Shown: positions 28,601 through 40,000, counted from the first letter of the stretch. The stretch: DNA of 64,000 nucleotides from Limanda limanda (GCF_963576545.1 NC_083646.1:24506527-24570526); one strand, 5' to 3'. Program-made: numbers and translations. Notes: generated by a model from the sequence alone, not told the origin.

Positions 28601-29169
28601 ACCTTTTCAATGTGGCTGAGGAGCTGATCTTCTCGCTGGGCCTCATAGCCACAGAGACGGCAGCAGAAAGGCCGCTGGTCAGTAACAGACTTCTCTCTTT
28701 TCATGCTCCTTGCAGGCACTTTCCTCCGGCTCTCGTCAACACTATCCCCATTGATCATGCGGTTGCAGGCAGAGCTACTTTTAGTTGGACTTGTACCCCC
28801 ATCGAGACCCTCAGAAACACTCATCTCCTCCTCCTCAGCCCCACCTTCTTCATCCTCGTTGGAGTGATGGATAGAGAGCGTGCCCAGTTTATGGCTGCGA
28901 ATGTGAACTTTGAGGTTGCCTTTCTGAGAGGCCCTGTGGTCACAGTAGGGGCATTTGTAAGGACGTGCACCGGTGTGGCGTCTCATATGCTGCGACAAAG
29001 AGCTGAGGAAGGGGAAGCTGCGTCCGCAGACAGTGCAGTCGAAACTCCCGGGGATTTTGTCATCCTCACCCTCAATCTCATTCGCAGGATTAACCTTGTC
29101 TCTCATGAGCTTTTCCTTTTGACCTCCAGCCTGGGTCTCCATCACCTCCATATTGTCTCTGGTATTCAT
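13958..29169 (-). CDS. znf516: znf516, C2H2 zinc-finger transcription factor (joined CDS, four exons)
   Basis: The CDS joins 29169-27414, 23595-22222, 18897-18793 and 14154-13958: 3432 bases, 1143 residues plus TAA. Fingers (first Cys to last His) are at about 45-65, 73-93, 170-191, 223-243, 251-271, 311-331, 500-520, 592-613, 701-722, 1057-1077 and 1085-1106. Identification as ZNF516 rests on the SEGLD-x3-SPTKS-x2-ACNR block, [12 protein letters not shown] near 394-405, the YPEVLWMH finger, RTGPPP-x-L-x-GKEC, and a MLDPTGK-like end to exon 2 that recalls the mammalian protein. The paralogue ZNF536 is less likely because these blocks fit ZNF516 better. Mammalian ZNF516 is a nuclear DNA-binding factor reported to drive Ucp1 and brown-fat genes with PRDM16, and to recruit CtBP/LSD1/CoREST for repression. 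Roles in this fish are inferred. The promoter lies upstream, with only weak candidates seen. Confidence 0.93.
14530..14580. repeat. (CA)n microsatellite
   Basis: A CA run with one AAA interruption near 14545, inside intron 3 of znf516. Confidence 0.95.
16596..16646. repeat. (GAT)n trinucleotide repeat
   Basis: Imperfect GAT/GGT units within intron 3 of znf516. The frame over it (Ile-rich on the minus strand) is an artefact. Confidence 0.9.
18793..18897 (-). CDS. znf516: znf516 coding exon 3 (finger 10)
   Basis: This exon is only 105 bases. The acceptor is TGTGTGATCAG|GG and the donor is ACAG|GTAAAG. It completes Gly1044 and encodes [13 protein letters not shown] followed by a canonical finger (C1057, C1060, H1073, H1077) with helix QPSHLRT. 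It ends in the middle of the TGERP linker, so the linker codon Gly1079 is made with exon 4. Both ends are phase 1 and the length is a multiple of three, so it behaves as an in-frame cassette. Confidence 0.93.
19190..19450 (+). mobile_element. Teleost retroposon fragment (CCATCCATCC family)
   Basis: The run starts with CATCCATCCATTTATCC and contains AATTTAGAGTCTCCAATTAA, CTGTGGGAGGAAGC and GGAGAAAACTCC in order. These are words I know from a very common dispersed repeat of fish genomes. The precise clade (LINE-derived) is not certain and no protein frame remains. Confidence 0.65.
21145..21172. repeat. (CA)n microsatellite
   Basis: A pure CA run inside intron 2 of znf516. Confidence 0.93.
21495..21517. 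repeat. Poly-C tract
   Basis: About 23 consecutive C residues in intron 2; likely unstable and prone to sequencing error. Confidence 0.9.
22222..23595 (-). CDS. znf516: znf516 coding exon 2 (residues 586-1043 plus one base)
   Basis: The acceptor CTCCCCTACAG precedes ATGAGAAG; the split codon gives Asp586 and restores DEKPYIC. The exon carries finger 8 (592-613) and finger 9 (701-722, with YPEVLWMH). Between them a PVDLC motif (673-677) sits where the family has the CtBP-binding PLDLS. The rest is a low-complexity Ser/Pro-rich region, including a SPSPSP run and long Ser runs from TCA codons, followed by a KQEP word (possible sumoylation site) and the conserved C-terminal [18 protein letters not shown] stretch. 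The donor is CTG|GTAAGG, phase 1. At 1374 bases the exon is a multiple of three with phase 1 at both ends, so skipping would keep the frame. Confidence 0.94.
22898..22953 (-). repeat. znf516: Coding (TCA)n repeat in znf516 exon 2
   Basis: Read on the coding strand the tract gives mostly TCA codons with TTA, ACA, TCT and CCA interruptions, encoding two serine runs. The trinucleotide unit means length changes keep the frame. The other frames give poly-His or, on the + strand, poly-Asp; these are not genes. Confidence 0.9.
24223..24236 (+). promoter_or_regulatory. Candidate CTCF site
   Basis: CCACAAGGGGGCGT matches the CTCF core at about 12 of 14 positions. A similar but one-base-short word, CCACCAGGGCGCAG, lies at 23717-23730. 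Motif evidence only. Confidence 0.3.
25490..25990 (+). repeat. Two diverged direct copies of a dispersed teleost repeat
   Basis: Copy a (about 25490-25690) and copy b (about 25780-25990) share in order ATCCATG, TTTGAGAAAT, a CGCC-TTGCAAT block, an A-rich block and ATGGGTTCTTC followed by a TCATGTAAT/TCATGGTAAT word. The motif set resembles a widespread fish LINE/SINE-type tail. Ends are approximate. Confidence 0.6.
27414..29169 (-). CDS. znf516: znf516 coding exon 1 (residues 1-585 plus one base)
   Basis: The start ATG at 29169-29167 has A at -3 and an in-frame TAG 15 bases upstream, so no longer N-terminus is possible in this exon. A second ATG (Met7) has an even better context (A at -3, G at +4). 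The exon encodes fingers 1-7. Fingers 1-2 form a linked pair ([15 protein letters not shown]). Fingers 4 and 5 both carry AWFLKSHMK and look like an old tandem duplication. Finger 2 has a QKGNLK recognition helix. Acidic (105-116) and Ser/Arg-rich (450-497) linkers separate the groups. The donor is CAG|GTTAGT (intron begins at 27413), phase 1. A finger I recall just before finger 3 in mammalian ZNF516 and ZNF536 is absent. The 308-residue frame on the opposite strand is a shadow. Confidence 0.95.
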
Positions 29170-29206
29170 GGTACTAATCTGCTATATCTTTCTGGCCTCT
29201 CACAAG
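29170..29206 (-). other. znf516: znf516 5' UTR part of coding exon 1, with candidate acceptor
   Basis: The minus strand reads TTTCAAGTTCTTTTTAG|CTTG, a pyrimidine-rich acceptor ending at 29207, followed by 37 untranslated bases, an in-frame TAG and the start codon. Nearer AG dinucleotides are possible acceptors too, so the boundary is tentative. Confidence 0.4.
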
Positions 29207-32200
29207 CTAAAAAGAACTTGAAAACTCTGCTATCTGCAGTTGGACATCTAGGGGTGTCTAGAGCGCCCTGGTTGACCAGCTAAAATGCTATCTGCCTCCA
29301 GTCATCGAGAAATCCAACCGCTAACGCAGCAGCTCATTCAGCACTCTCTCCAGTGCCACACCATCAATCCATCTTCAACGAGCTCTGTCATTGAACATTT
29401 ACAATGATGTCGAACCTGTTTTCAGGCTAACAGAGGCCTAGAACAAAATGGAAACCTGAGATTCTCTTTCTCAGAATTAAGTGAAAGTTCTCCCTCAGTT
29501 TCAGGTCATCATTATGTCAGTGGCAGGAAGTTTTGAGAAGTTTCTGTGTCAGCGCAGCTAATTCGCCAAACTTCTATTATTCATGTAACTGGCGTCTCTC
29601 CTTCATCCTCTGTTTTTTTGTGTATCAGCAGCTTTCAGGTCATGTAACAGGGAGCTCTCTGCAGTGCAGCCTGCATGTATATCATCCACCTGTGAATGAA
29701 GAACAAAGAGAGAGGTGGTGGGAGACAGCAGGTGGGGAGGAAGGAGGAAAAGAGACAAATAGAAGATATTAGTGATTCTGCAGTATTTTTAAAACAAATT
29801 TTTCCAGCCACATTCAGTTACCATTTGCATACATGTGGGAGAGATGGTTGGATTTGCCTGTGGAGTGTTTGTGTCATGAAGTAGACCAGCATATGATTGT
29901 CTGTTAATGTATCTGTGAACTAAAAGGAGAGTAAACCGAGACTTCAGGTTGGTGATCAAGTCCCTTACACAAGCAATTTGTGAACAGAAAATATTATTTT
30001 AGACTCAACCATAACCAAACCCTAAATATATGAATTTCATGTTTGTATTCAGTCATTGAATCAGTTGTAACAGTTATATTTACCAGTGTTGTGAATACAT
30101 CTTTGTAAATCCCCCAAATGTGGTGTAAACTATGAGATTGAGTTTTTTGTGAAAATTTACATATTTGACGGACTGTTATGAATAAAGTCCACCGTGTCTA
30201 CAAGGTTTGAACTGCACACACACCAGTACTATGAGCGTACATGTGTGTGTGTGTGTGTGTGTTGTGAATGTGCATTAGTAGTGCAGGGCTCCGGCGCTCT
30301 GATACCACACTGGCTGAGTTGACACTTTACACAATCAGGCTGGTGGTGAGGGGGGGTCATGTTCACATCAGCAAGATCAGCAGTGCCGCCGTACTCCCTC
30401 CCCATACTGGCCTCACACAGCCGCCTCAACTGACACTATCACATGACAGGGATCTTAAGTACACAACAGGAAGTGGCTCTTCAGACAGTTTGCTTTGTAC
30501 TGTTTCTCAAACGGGAGTTGAATGGCATCGGGGAGAGAGTCAAACGGAAAGAGAAAGAGACAGGGTGATAAAAGGAGACTAATTTTATATGGGTGGCATA
30601 TTTCCATAGACAGCTGTCAATGACATCTGCTGTAATTATATACATGAATGAAATTGTATAATGCTGTACATTTGCCAAAGTTGTCATGTTTCGTCTACAT
30701 TTCTGTTTTACGACCTATTGTCATTTCTTGCGGATTACCACAATATTCTCACAAAGAATAACTAGAGGTTAATCACATATTTCTTCTTTTCTCTCTGACA
30801 GCAGACACATTTTAAACGTATAAAATTAGAAGCGATTTCTAAATTCCTTTCAGATAAAGATCACAACTTTCAAACAAGAAAAGAATTTTCCACAGGAAGC
30901 TAGAGTATTAATTTCAGCAGATGCTCAAGCCTGAAAGTGTGGACTATATGAAACGTGAGTGACAGCATTATTACAGGCTATTATATAAAGTGCCAGGGCC
31001 CATAAGCTGAGTTACTGCCAGGCTCTAATTATAAGTGGATAATTGATCATAATCATAAGAGGATAAGGTGGTGGAGGAGGGAAGTTAGCACAAGAACAAT
31101 CATATGTCTTAAACTTGCGCACTGAAAATGACTACCCTGCAACCGAGCAACCTATCTATCGAGAATGATTTATGATATTGAAATGCAGCGCAGCCGCAAT
31201 GGTTCACCATGCTTCCTCCTGGAGTGTTAAGTAAGCCCAGGCTTCCAGTGAACAAGTGCTGCTCTAGCCAGAGGTGCAGCTGTGGCTGACATTACTCTGA
31301 AACAAAATGTATAATTAGATAGAGACCTAAAAGAGTCGATGCATGCAGATCTTAAAAAAAATAGAAGCTCACTTTTTCTTGCTGCTTTTGAAAACTCTTC
31401 AGCCATGCAAGCAGTATTAGTGTATGGATCACAGTGACAGTCAGTTTTGGTTCAGACGGAATAGATTGCCATGAAAAATGTCCATGTACACCCACGTTTC
31501 TCAGAGAACAAATTCTAATGACTGTGGTGATCCTCTTACTTTTCCTCCCGTGCAGAGGCAGAGAACCTCTGTCCTGCATACACTGGACACAAGACTAATA
31601 CATATGAAAATTACAGCAATTAATTGTTTCTGCAATAAAGGAAAATATTATTAAACAATAGACTAAAATGTCCTTCTCACTGGTCCCTTCCAGCTGTATG
31701 CCTATCAGTTCACGGCGGATGAAACACTGTTACTTGATGACAAACATCACAGCTAACTTGGACACATTGCATCCCTCTTGTGAAACTCTGAGTTGATTCC
31801 ATGACCAAAACTTCCTGGTTTGGTACTGGTTATATCTGTTGTTTCATTGCAGGCTAGAAAAAGAACTCGAAATTACTTGTGATGTCCTTGAGTTTGTGTT
31901 TTTTTTTCAATATCTTGTGTCATGTCAGTATTTCTTGTTGGGCACTGAAACGCTGCAGATAAGCATTACCTCTATCCAAGTGCATTTGTCTTTGCTACTC
32001 ATCTAGTTTGACGTGTTACCAGCTGTCATGATGCTCCAGATTTTTTTCATTATGGGCAGCACATCAGACATGAAGTATTTTACTTCAACCAAAAAATTGT
32101 TTGTCCGTTCTTCTTGTGATTTCCCTTAGTCTGACTTTACGCCTCTACTTTTACTCTCCTCTTGAAGCCAAGCAGGGTACTGATAAATTGAGGATTTCTT

Positions 32201-35200
32201 TGGGAAAGCTTTTTGTGGCGACACCAGCTGCGAGTGGCATCATCGTTGTCATCACTACCATCTGACATCAGACAACAAAACCAAAGACAAGCTGTCACTG
32301 CCAATGCATAAGGTTTAGTGTGATGTATGTGTTGAATAATTTACTTTGGCCTGTGAAGAATGTGATAAAAAACGGAAAAGGCCCTTGATGGGAAAAAGGT
32401 TCCCCACACTTGCTCTCGTGCCTCCACAAGATTCACATTTGTTGTTTTACGTGAAAAATCAGTTATTGCATGAACTACTACAAACACATTCACGCCCCCC
32501 TCAGGATGAATTATAATCACTTTGAGGATCGGAAAAAATGTCATGGGAAAAAAACTGCCTACTAAATATTACCATGTAAGCATTGTCCAAGGTCTTAATA
32601 GCATACTAACGTTGAAATGTTGCCTTAACCTCAAAGTTGCTGCTACATCCTTTCCTGGAGGGACTGCTTCATTATTTTAAACCTATGGCACCTTACTGAC
32701 TTATGTTATGAACAGTATTTAAACGTCACACAGCTACTGTGTCTGATCAAACGTATTTCTCTGCCTCAATTACACAAGACTTTCAAAGAACTTCAGATAT
32801 ATGAGGCATAAAACCCCAAAGAGAGAATTTTAAAGAGCCATAAACTTAACACACCTCTTCATTTGGGGAACAAGGAAGCATGAGTGAGTAACAGCCAACA
32901 CATGACATGATATGAGAATCAGGGGATGATGGACGTGTAAATAGGGAAAACAAAGACGCTCAGCTCCAATCACCCATCCACTGCAGTTTTGTCCCCGCAT
33001 CTGTTCCAAATATCACTCATATAAGTTAGTAGCTTCTCGTCTTGGCGCTAAAAACAGAGGATAATGATCTTATTTCCTATTAAATGGCTTTGCTGATTTG
33101 GGGCCAGGAGGGCCCGGGAGGAAAAGGAGGGTGGGGGGTTTTCAGCAGTAAGTCTGTCATCTACCAGACAGTCATGTGCAAATTGAAATGTAATACGATT
33201 AGCCACCAGAAGGGAAACAATGCAGGCTCCTCATCACCAGGCCAAACAGGGGAGGGGGGGAAGACAAATTGGCTTAAGGAGGCAGAAACTGTCCAGAAGA
33301 GACGGACAAGATTACCAATCATCAGAGTCATCAAAAAGGAGAAGAGGCATCAAAGCTCTATTAAAGGCCAATATTGGATATAAAGTCTTTCCTGCGGCTG
33401 GCAGAAACAGTCCAGTTTGTAAACCTGGACTGCCATTGACTTCCTCTAGCTAATTTATCTCACATACACACAAGGATTAATAAGAATGGAGAATATGTGT
33501 AGCTGAAGTTGAAATTAGAGTTTTATTTCTTAGTTTATTGTGTTTTAAATCTGCATTCTGACAGTTGTCTTCCTTTCTTGCAGAGATCCATCTAACCCTA
33601 CTCAGGAATGCCTGTTAATGGACACTTAAGCTGTCCTTCCATGAGTCACTGGGAGTGAGTGGTATACACTGCGGATAATAATTGAACCCCCCCCCCCCCT
33701 CTTTTCAGCCACTGATGTTCCGCTTTCTGAACACTGAACTGAAGTCGGACAAGAAGAGGAGGAAATCCGCTCATGTTTTCCCAACCACGCACAACCTTTG
33801 CAGAGAGCTGCTCTATTTCTGTATCGGAGACTCCTGAGGTCCACATCTGTAGTGGATGTTGAAACAAACAGTTTCAAACTGTGGGTGCAGACCAGCAGAG
33901 GACCTGCTCACACATGTCAGGTTCTTCTGTTTTGTATTAGTATTCAAAATTTGGCACTGTCACAAAGCCAGACATCTGACCTAAAATATAAGTTTGATAT
34001 ATGTTTTATATTATGAAGCAGTATACAGGGCCAGCTCTCAATAAATGATTGCTGTTTACAATATAACAATGTTTATTTTAGAGAGATCATACCTGTAAGC
34101 CTGTTTAGATGTCCTGCAATCTCTCTATTACACTCTTTATTGCAATCCGCTCAACTGCCCCCTCTAGAGGCCACAGATCCACCTTGCACAAAACATCTGG
34201 TGCAAGAATGTGAAAAAAATGTGTTCAGGTAAAAAAAAAAAAATTGAGTTCCTGCAGTCTACTTTTTAAACAGCTGGTGTTTAACAGACACTCACACACA
34301 GGTTTAGCAGAAGGTGCTAAACCTTCTGCGACAGAAACACTGTCATCCAGCCAGGAAGCGCCTTCATCATAGCAACCATCACCGAGGCAGCCATGACACA
34401 AATCTGCCGCACCCAAGGGTGCAGAGATTGGCTTTCATAACACACTGACTCACTCACACTGTCACCCCATCAGTGATAATCACTGCAGGTCGTCCTCGTG
34501 TGGGACATCCGTCAGCCGCGGTGGGATCTGTTTCACTCCCAGCAGCATAGACACAGACGAGCATGTGAGAAAGAAATACACAGTGGGGGGAAAAATAAAG
34601 AGTGGACCCTCTGTTTGAACACACACACACGCACACAACACACACAGAGACACACACACACACACATACATGCAGGGAAACTGAGGAATCATGAAGGAAA
34701 ACAGAAGGGGCTTTTAATGTTGTCCACACATAGCTTTTGAAAGTCTACAGGAGCACACTGTGGGCTTTAACAGTGTTTCATACATTCAGCATTGAAAGCT
34801 TAACGGCCCATACAGAGATCTACACACACACACACACACACACATTGCTTTACGGAGCCTTTTACACTTCACAAAAAACCTCACTATCCTCTGTACAGTT
34901 GCTGATAAAGTGGAGACATTCAGTGCTCAGAGTGCGACAGAGGAGATGGTATGGAGTCTTAAACACACACACATACACACACACACCACCGACACACACA
35001 TAGTGCACAGCCAGTGTATTCCTAGACCAATCAATAATCCATTATGAACAAACTGCTCTTCACCTCTCACCCTGCTCTAAACTGGCATACAAAGAGGTCT
35101 GCTGTAAGCGCCACTATGAAGAGAGAGGGGAATAAGGCACAGCTGGATACACACACACACACACACATGTGAGGGTAACAAACGTGTCAGCTGTGGAACA

Positions 35201-36703
35201 AAAAAAGACGCAAAGTTTGAGGTTGACAGTTTCATCCTTCATGTCATAGATTTTGGTCCCAGTAACTGAACAGTACAAAAGAAGACATTTAAAAGGATTC
35301 CCCATGTACATAGGTGTGCTCATAGGCAACCTTCCAAAGTTGCATGTATTGTATATTGCAGTATGTATTATATTACATTGTTATCACTTCACTATCAAAA
35401 TGTAGACACCCATGAGAAGATTCACTTTAAGTACCTAAATTCTTCAAATACCTGCAGCCGACCACATCTGGTAATGCGTGCACTTGTGTATACAAGTTAG
35501 AAGGGACAACCCTTTAAAGACTGCATGTGGGTGGCTGTGGTGCAGCTGTGAGTTTAGGTCACTGCTGTTTTGTTCTGACTCTGCTGCTCATATAGCTCTC
35601 TAATGGTCCTCGACTCTTTTTGGTATATACTTTATATATATATATACACACACGCACACACTCTCTGACTAATCCACTGTCGTACCTGTCTTGTGAAACA
35701 CGAGCAGAGCCCACATGACTTCCCGGCTCATCATAACTCATCACAACAGTTCATAGAGCAGGTATCCAGGTCAGGGGGAGGGTCTGTGTAGCTGGACAGG
35801 AGTTCAACAGCTTCGCTCGACTTTGACATATTTGACTCCACTTCAGCTCCACTTTTACTGGAGGTTGAAATTTAAATGACAGGTCTAATCCAGAACTAGC
35901 CTATAGGTTTCATTCACATCCAATGGAAGTCCACTTCAGGCAGTTTTATTATGTTATATTCCCCCCTCTCTCTGTCAGAGCAGGTCATGCTCACAAGCAG
36001 GAAGAGCAGTGGGGGGCTTGGTGGCATTGTTGGGGTCTCCAATTCCCATCCTATCCCTAGTCCCATCCCTGCCCCCCCCCTACTTTAAACCCAGCCAGAA
36101 CAATAGAGGGGGTCCACGCTGTCTGTCCCCTCTCTCAGACCCCCCTCCCTCTGATAAATAGGCTGAGAGGGGATCTTGCCTGCCTACTCTATTTGCGTGA
36201 GAAGGGCCTTGGACAGAAAGGAGTCCACTGGGTCCATGGGAGTGTGGGTGTAGGATATGGCAGGTGTTTGGGTCAGTACTGTCATGTTACATTTTGGTGA
36301 CCGGTCCATGCTGGTGGGATTACAGGACAGGTCCAGAGGCGAAGGAGACAGTTCTCAGGCCAGGAGAGTACATAACAGAGGCAACTACACACAAACATCT
36401 AATCATCTACATCTACTGGTTAAGACTGACTGGTTTCAATCTTTTCTGAATTTCTCATAAAAAGGGGAACACGGTTTACAACAGCTTGAGCCTCCTATTT
36501 ATTCAGTTTGTGCCAAAATTAGATTTTTACATGAAATCACATTTCTATTTGTTACACATGGATTTCTGATTATAACGTCACTAAACTGATCAACATGTAT
36601 TGACACCTGCTGCTATGATTTCTCCCAGTTTAAAACCAACAGGAGCCCTCTGCTCTCACCGGCCCGACCATCTTCAGCTTCCTCTGGGATTCAATAGTGT
36701 TTG

Positions 36704-36738
<35 letters not shown>

Positions 36739-38909
36739 ATGCTTCCCTCCCCCCTCCCTCTCAAAAATCTGCCTGTTTTTCTCACACCGCTCGTTAACCC
36801 CTGGGTGCTCCTGCCCATGGAGTCCCCCCCCACCCCCCCACTCCTACTGAACCGCAGCAGCATTCCTCTTGTGCACGTACACACACACACACATGAAGCC
36901 CACTGACATCCACTGTCGGTCTGCAGTTTAAACTATCATTCCATGTATCTTAATTGTCTTGTTGCGTTCAGAAACAATAGATATCTTCACTGCTGCATAA
37001 ACTTAATTTGTGCAGGATTGTAGATTTTCATCATTAATCTTCAAACGCTTAAACCCAACTTCAACCCCGGCCTAGACCTTAATCTAACCATAAACCTCAA
37101 TCCAAAATCTTAATCCTGAAGTGCCGGAGTAGATGTGAGCATGATCAGAATGTTGTTATGTAACAGGATCTTGCTCATTTTACTGAGAAGGCAAGACTTT
37201 TTAGGACACACAGCGTTCCTGTTGTGTGCACAACTGTATGCAACAGACTGAAGGTGTTGCATTGTTTCCATGCAAGTAGATGCCTTCTCTGACAAAGCCT
37301 CTGCTTGCTTCGATCCTAAAGGAAAACATGACTCCAAAGAATGACGCTGGAGCAAAAAAGAGCAAAGGTAAAGGTCCAAGCTGCTTGAGTAATCGCAGGG
37401 AAAGCAAGAGAGCAGCTCGTGGTGATAGTGTTTAATTTCAATCTTAATTGAAACTTCTCCCTATCTTTTCACTCTATTCCCGAAACTGTCCACTCTTCCA
37501 ATGACTCTCGTCCTCTGCCTGTTCTCTCTCCTCCATCCGTCTGCAGCTCCTCAACCTCTGCAGCTGAACCTAAATCACTCTCTCTGAGGTGTAATTAGAC
37601 CGCTGACCTGAAAGCTAGCGCCCAGTCTTTCTCACTGTCACAAGTTCTGATGTAACCGTTTTATTTTGCTGCTCGCTGTTGCAAGATGGCACAGCGGTTA
37701 ATTACACAAACGCACACACACACGCACACACACACGCGACATTAGGGAATCGGTTGGATCCAGTGGTTTGGTGTTAGTGGCAACAAATAGCAAACATTTC
37801 AAACTAACCACAGTTGTGTATGAATGTGCATCTTTGGTCTATGAAGTGAGACACCAGCACAGAGGCGAAACATTAATGAGACAACAGCCAAGAGGTGTAT
37901 TTTGTAATTTGGCTGATTCACAAATTCAACATTAATTAATGTTGATCAAATCTATGACGAATAATTGTCATTTCCCACAGCAAAATGTATCTGAGAGGCG
38001 TGTGTCCTATATTCACCACACCAGCTGGCTGCCGGAGGGAGAACTTCTTAAAGGACATAATTTTGAGCAACAAGTCATTAACCCCAAAGAATGCTAACAA
38101 GAAAATCCCCTATGCAGCATTTTGAGAAATTATCTCTAATGCAAGTTATTAGCTGTTCAATACAACAGTCCTTAAATTATGTTAGCATGAAGCTGTTCAA
38201 TCTTTTTGGCCAATCTTCTGAGGCTTAATCCACATTAGTACGTTTTCATCAGAAAAAACATAAATTCTGCTACAAATACGATCCAGACTACTCTGGGAGT
38301 TTGGTGTTGCCAGGCGTGTTAGTAAGGACGGGGATTAGGATGCAGAACCAAAAGGCTTGTGAGGAGAGATCGATAAAGTGACACCCAGTGCCTGCTTTGA
38401 GGAAAATGCATTGAGGTGTTGCAATATCTTTTGTGTGTGCGTGAACACAGTGTGTCTGTTTGAATTTTCATTGCCAACTCATTTACTTGGCTCCTTTGCT
38501 TTTGTTTCTTGCTGTGTGCTTTGTTTTCAAACCTGCCTTTACCTCGAGGCAAAATGTGAAGAACACATCCTGTAAGAGTTGTCAAGAGGAGATATGAGAA
38601 CATAGCAGGGCAACAGATCTGCTTTTGGACACACACACACACACACACGCACACACACTGGCAGGATGGGATGGTTTCTAAAGAAATCTCCTGCTGGCTC
38701 TGCTACACAAAGTGTGTGGGCTCAAACGGGCAGTTGTTGTTGCAAAGTGGTTCACACAAGTATAACACACACACACACACACACAATATATATAGTACAA
38801 AAAAGCAAAATTTACAAACAAGGTAACCTATGGGTAAAATCCAACTTCAACAACTGTAAAGGTGTCTCTGTATGGTACAAAATGCTGTGTACTGAACCCT
38901 CTCTGTGTG
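29207..38909. other. Upstream of znf516 start; probable 5' intron, no coding gene
   Basis: No protein-like frame is found. The region holds (GT)n at 30242-30263 and 36706-36738, (CA)n at 34620-34669, 34822-34844, 35151-35168, 38630-38659 and 38765-38785, and poly-C at 33687-33700. A bistable hairpin lies at 34301-34329. A C-rich low-complexity stretch covers about 36060-36160. If the transcript starts near 57 or 60 kb this is intronic; otherwise it is intergenic. Confidence 0.5.
34301..34329. other. Bistable inverted repeat (two overlapping hairpins)
   Basis: GGTTTAGC (34301-34308) can pair with GCTAAACC (34316-34323). Alternatively GCAGAAGGT (34307-34315) can pair with ACCTTCTGC (34321-34329). 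Both stems are perfect and share bases, so they exclude each other. Confidence 0.6.
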
Positions 38910-40000
38910 CATAGACAGTATTTAAAGTTACTGATTCGTATATAAAGAAGGATGATGCATCTCCCCTCGCTCTAACTATCCAGATATGAAGCCAGAATAT
39001 CATGGCTGCAGACACTGCATCTTGCAAATTTGGAGCCAGCGATTGCCAGATGGAGCTACGGCATCGAGGTCCCACCAATACATTTGCTAGACCAATCTGT
39101 TAAAGCTGTCAATTATGACGTTTCACCTCATTATTTATACCATCAAATAACTAATTAAAGCAAAACTAACAAGAAAAATTTGCACTTGAACAAACATCAG
39201 TGTGATAAGAACAACCATCTGTGAAAAAATGTATCTCACATGTTTTTTTTACTTATATTTTCAATTTAGTCGATACCTCATCCACAAACATGGAGGAGGC
39301 AGGATTTATGATAGGTCAGCCACCAGGTGGTGATCAAGGCACTTTGGCTTCACTTTGGTGGGGACGTCAATTCATCAATCTTTATATACAGCCTAGTGCA
39401 TAATATAAGTGGGAATGTCTATATGATATCACTGGAATACCACTAAATACACTAAATACAACAAAGACACATTAAATCTATATAGGATTATAAGAAGAAG
39501 AAGAAGATAGAAGATACACTTTTATTAATCCCACACACATGCACAAACATGCAAAGACACACTCATGCATTGGGGAAATTAGTCCTCTGCATTTCACCCA
39601 TCTGGTGCAGGACACACTGCAGAGCAGAGCAGTGGGCTGCCAGGTACGGCGCCCGGGGAGCAGATGTTGGGGGAGTAAGGTGCCTTGCTCAGGGGCACTA
39701 GACAGGGTAGGGAGAAGAGTCTTTTTGAACTTTGGACAGGTCCAGGTTCGTTACACCATCCAGGCAAGTTTCCGCCGAAACTCCGAGGAGACGAACCGTG
39801 GAGTCGAACCAGCATCGAACCAGAGACCCCTTCTCTGCCAGTAGTCCAAGTTTTCTGCCACTAGTCCACCGCCTCTCCAAAGGGAGACATAACACTTAAG
39901 ATAATGGTGTGCTGGTATATGAGCTAAAACTACATACTATACATCGTAACACATGACATGGTTATTAATAATTATTAAACAAATAACCGCAATTCACCAC
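38910..40000 (+). repeat. Dispersed repeat copy 1, interrupted by a SINE
   Basis: It matches the copy at 47070-47780 through words such as TATAAAGAAGGATGA, ATTTGGAGCCAG, ATCAAATAACTAATTAAA, GGACAAACATCA-like, ACAGCCTAGTGCATA, GTGGGAATGTCTATAT and TAGGATTATAA. After the insertion at about 39488-39878 the match resumes (CGTAACACATGACAT, TTATTAAACAA). Ends resemble the CATAGACTGTATAT family common in fish. Ends are approximate. Confidence 0.65.
39488..39878 (-). mobile_element. tRNA-derived SINE inserted in an older repeat
   Basis: Read on the minus strand it begins with a tRNA-like head. An A-box-like TGGACTAGTGG lies near 39870-39860 and a B-box-like GGTTCGATGCT at 39821-39811, followed by a second GGTTCGACTCC. 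A body with GAGCAAGGCACC follows. It ends in GGGATTAATAAAAGTGTATC and a (CTT)n run, a LINE-type 3' tail. Alignment of the surrounding repeat with the uninterrupted copy at 47.1-47.8 kb shows that it is an insertion. Confidence 0.7.

Noticed and set aside
13958..29169. Assignment as ZNF536 rather than ZNF516
   Set aside because: ZNF536 shares fingers, but the SPTKS-ACNR block, YPEVLWMH finger, RTGPPP-x-L-x-GKEC block and overall length fit ZNF516 better.
28357..29283. 308-residue open frame on the + strand opposite znf516 exon 1
   Set aside because: It is the exact reverse of a strongly supported zinc-finger exon and shows no family features of its own.
34150..34168. CTCF site from GAGGGGGCAG on the minus strand
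   Set aside because: Spacing within the core is off by one base and the 5' half does not fit.
39810..39878. Possible tRNA gene from GGTTCGA and TGGACTAGTGG words
   Set aside because: No cloverleaf can be built; the words belong to the head of a tRNA-derived SINE.
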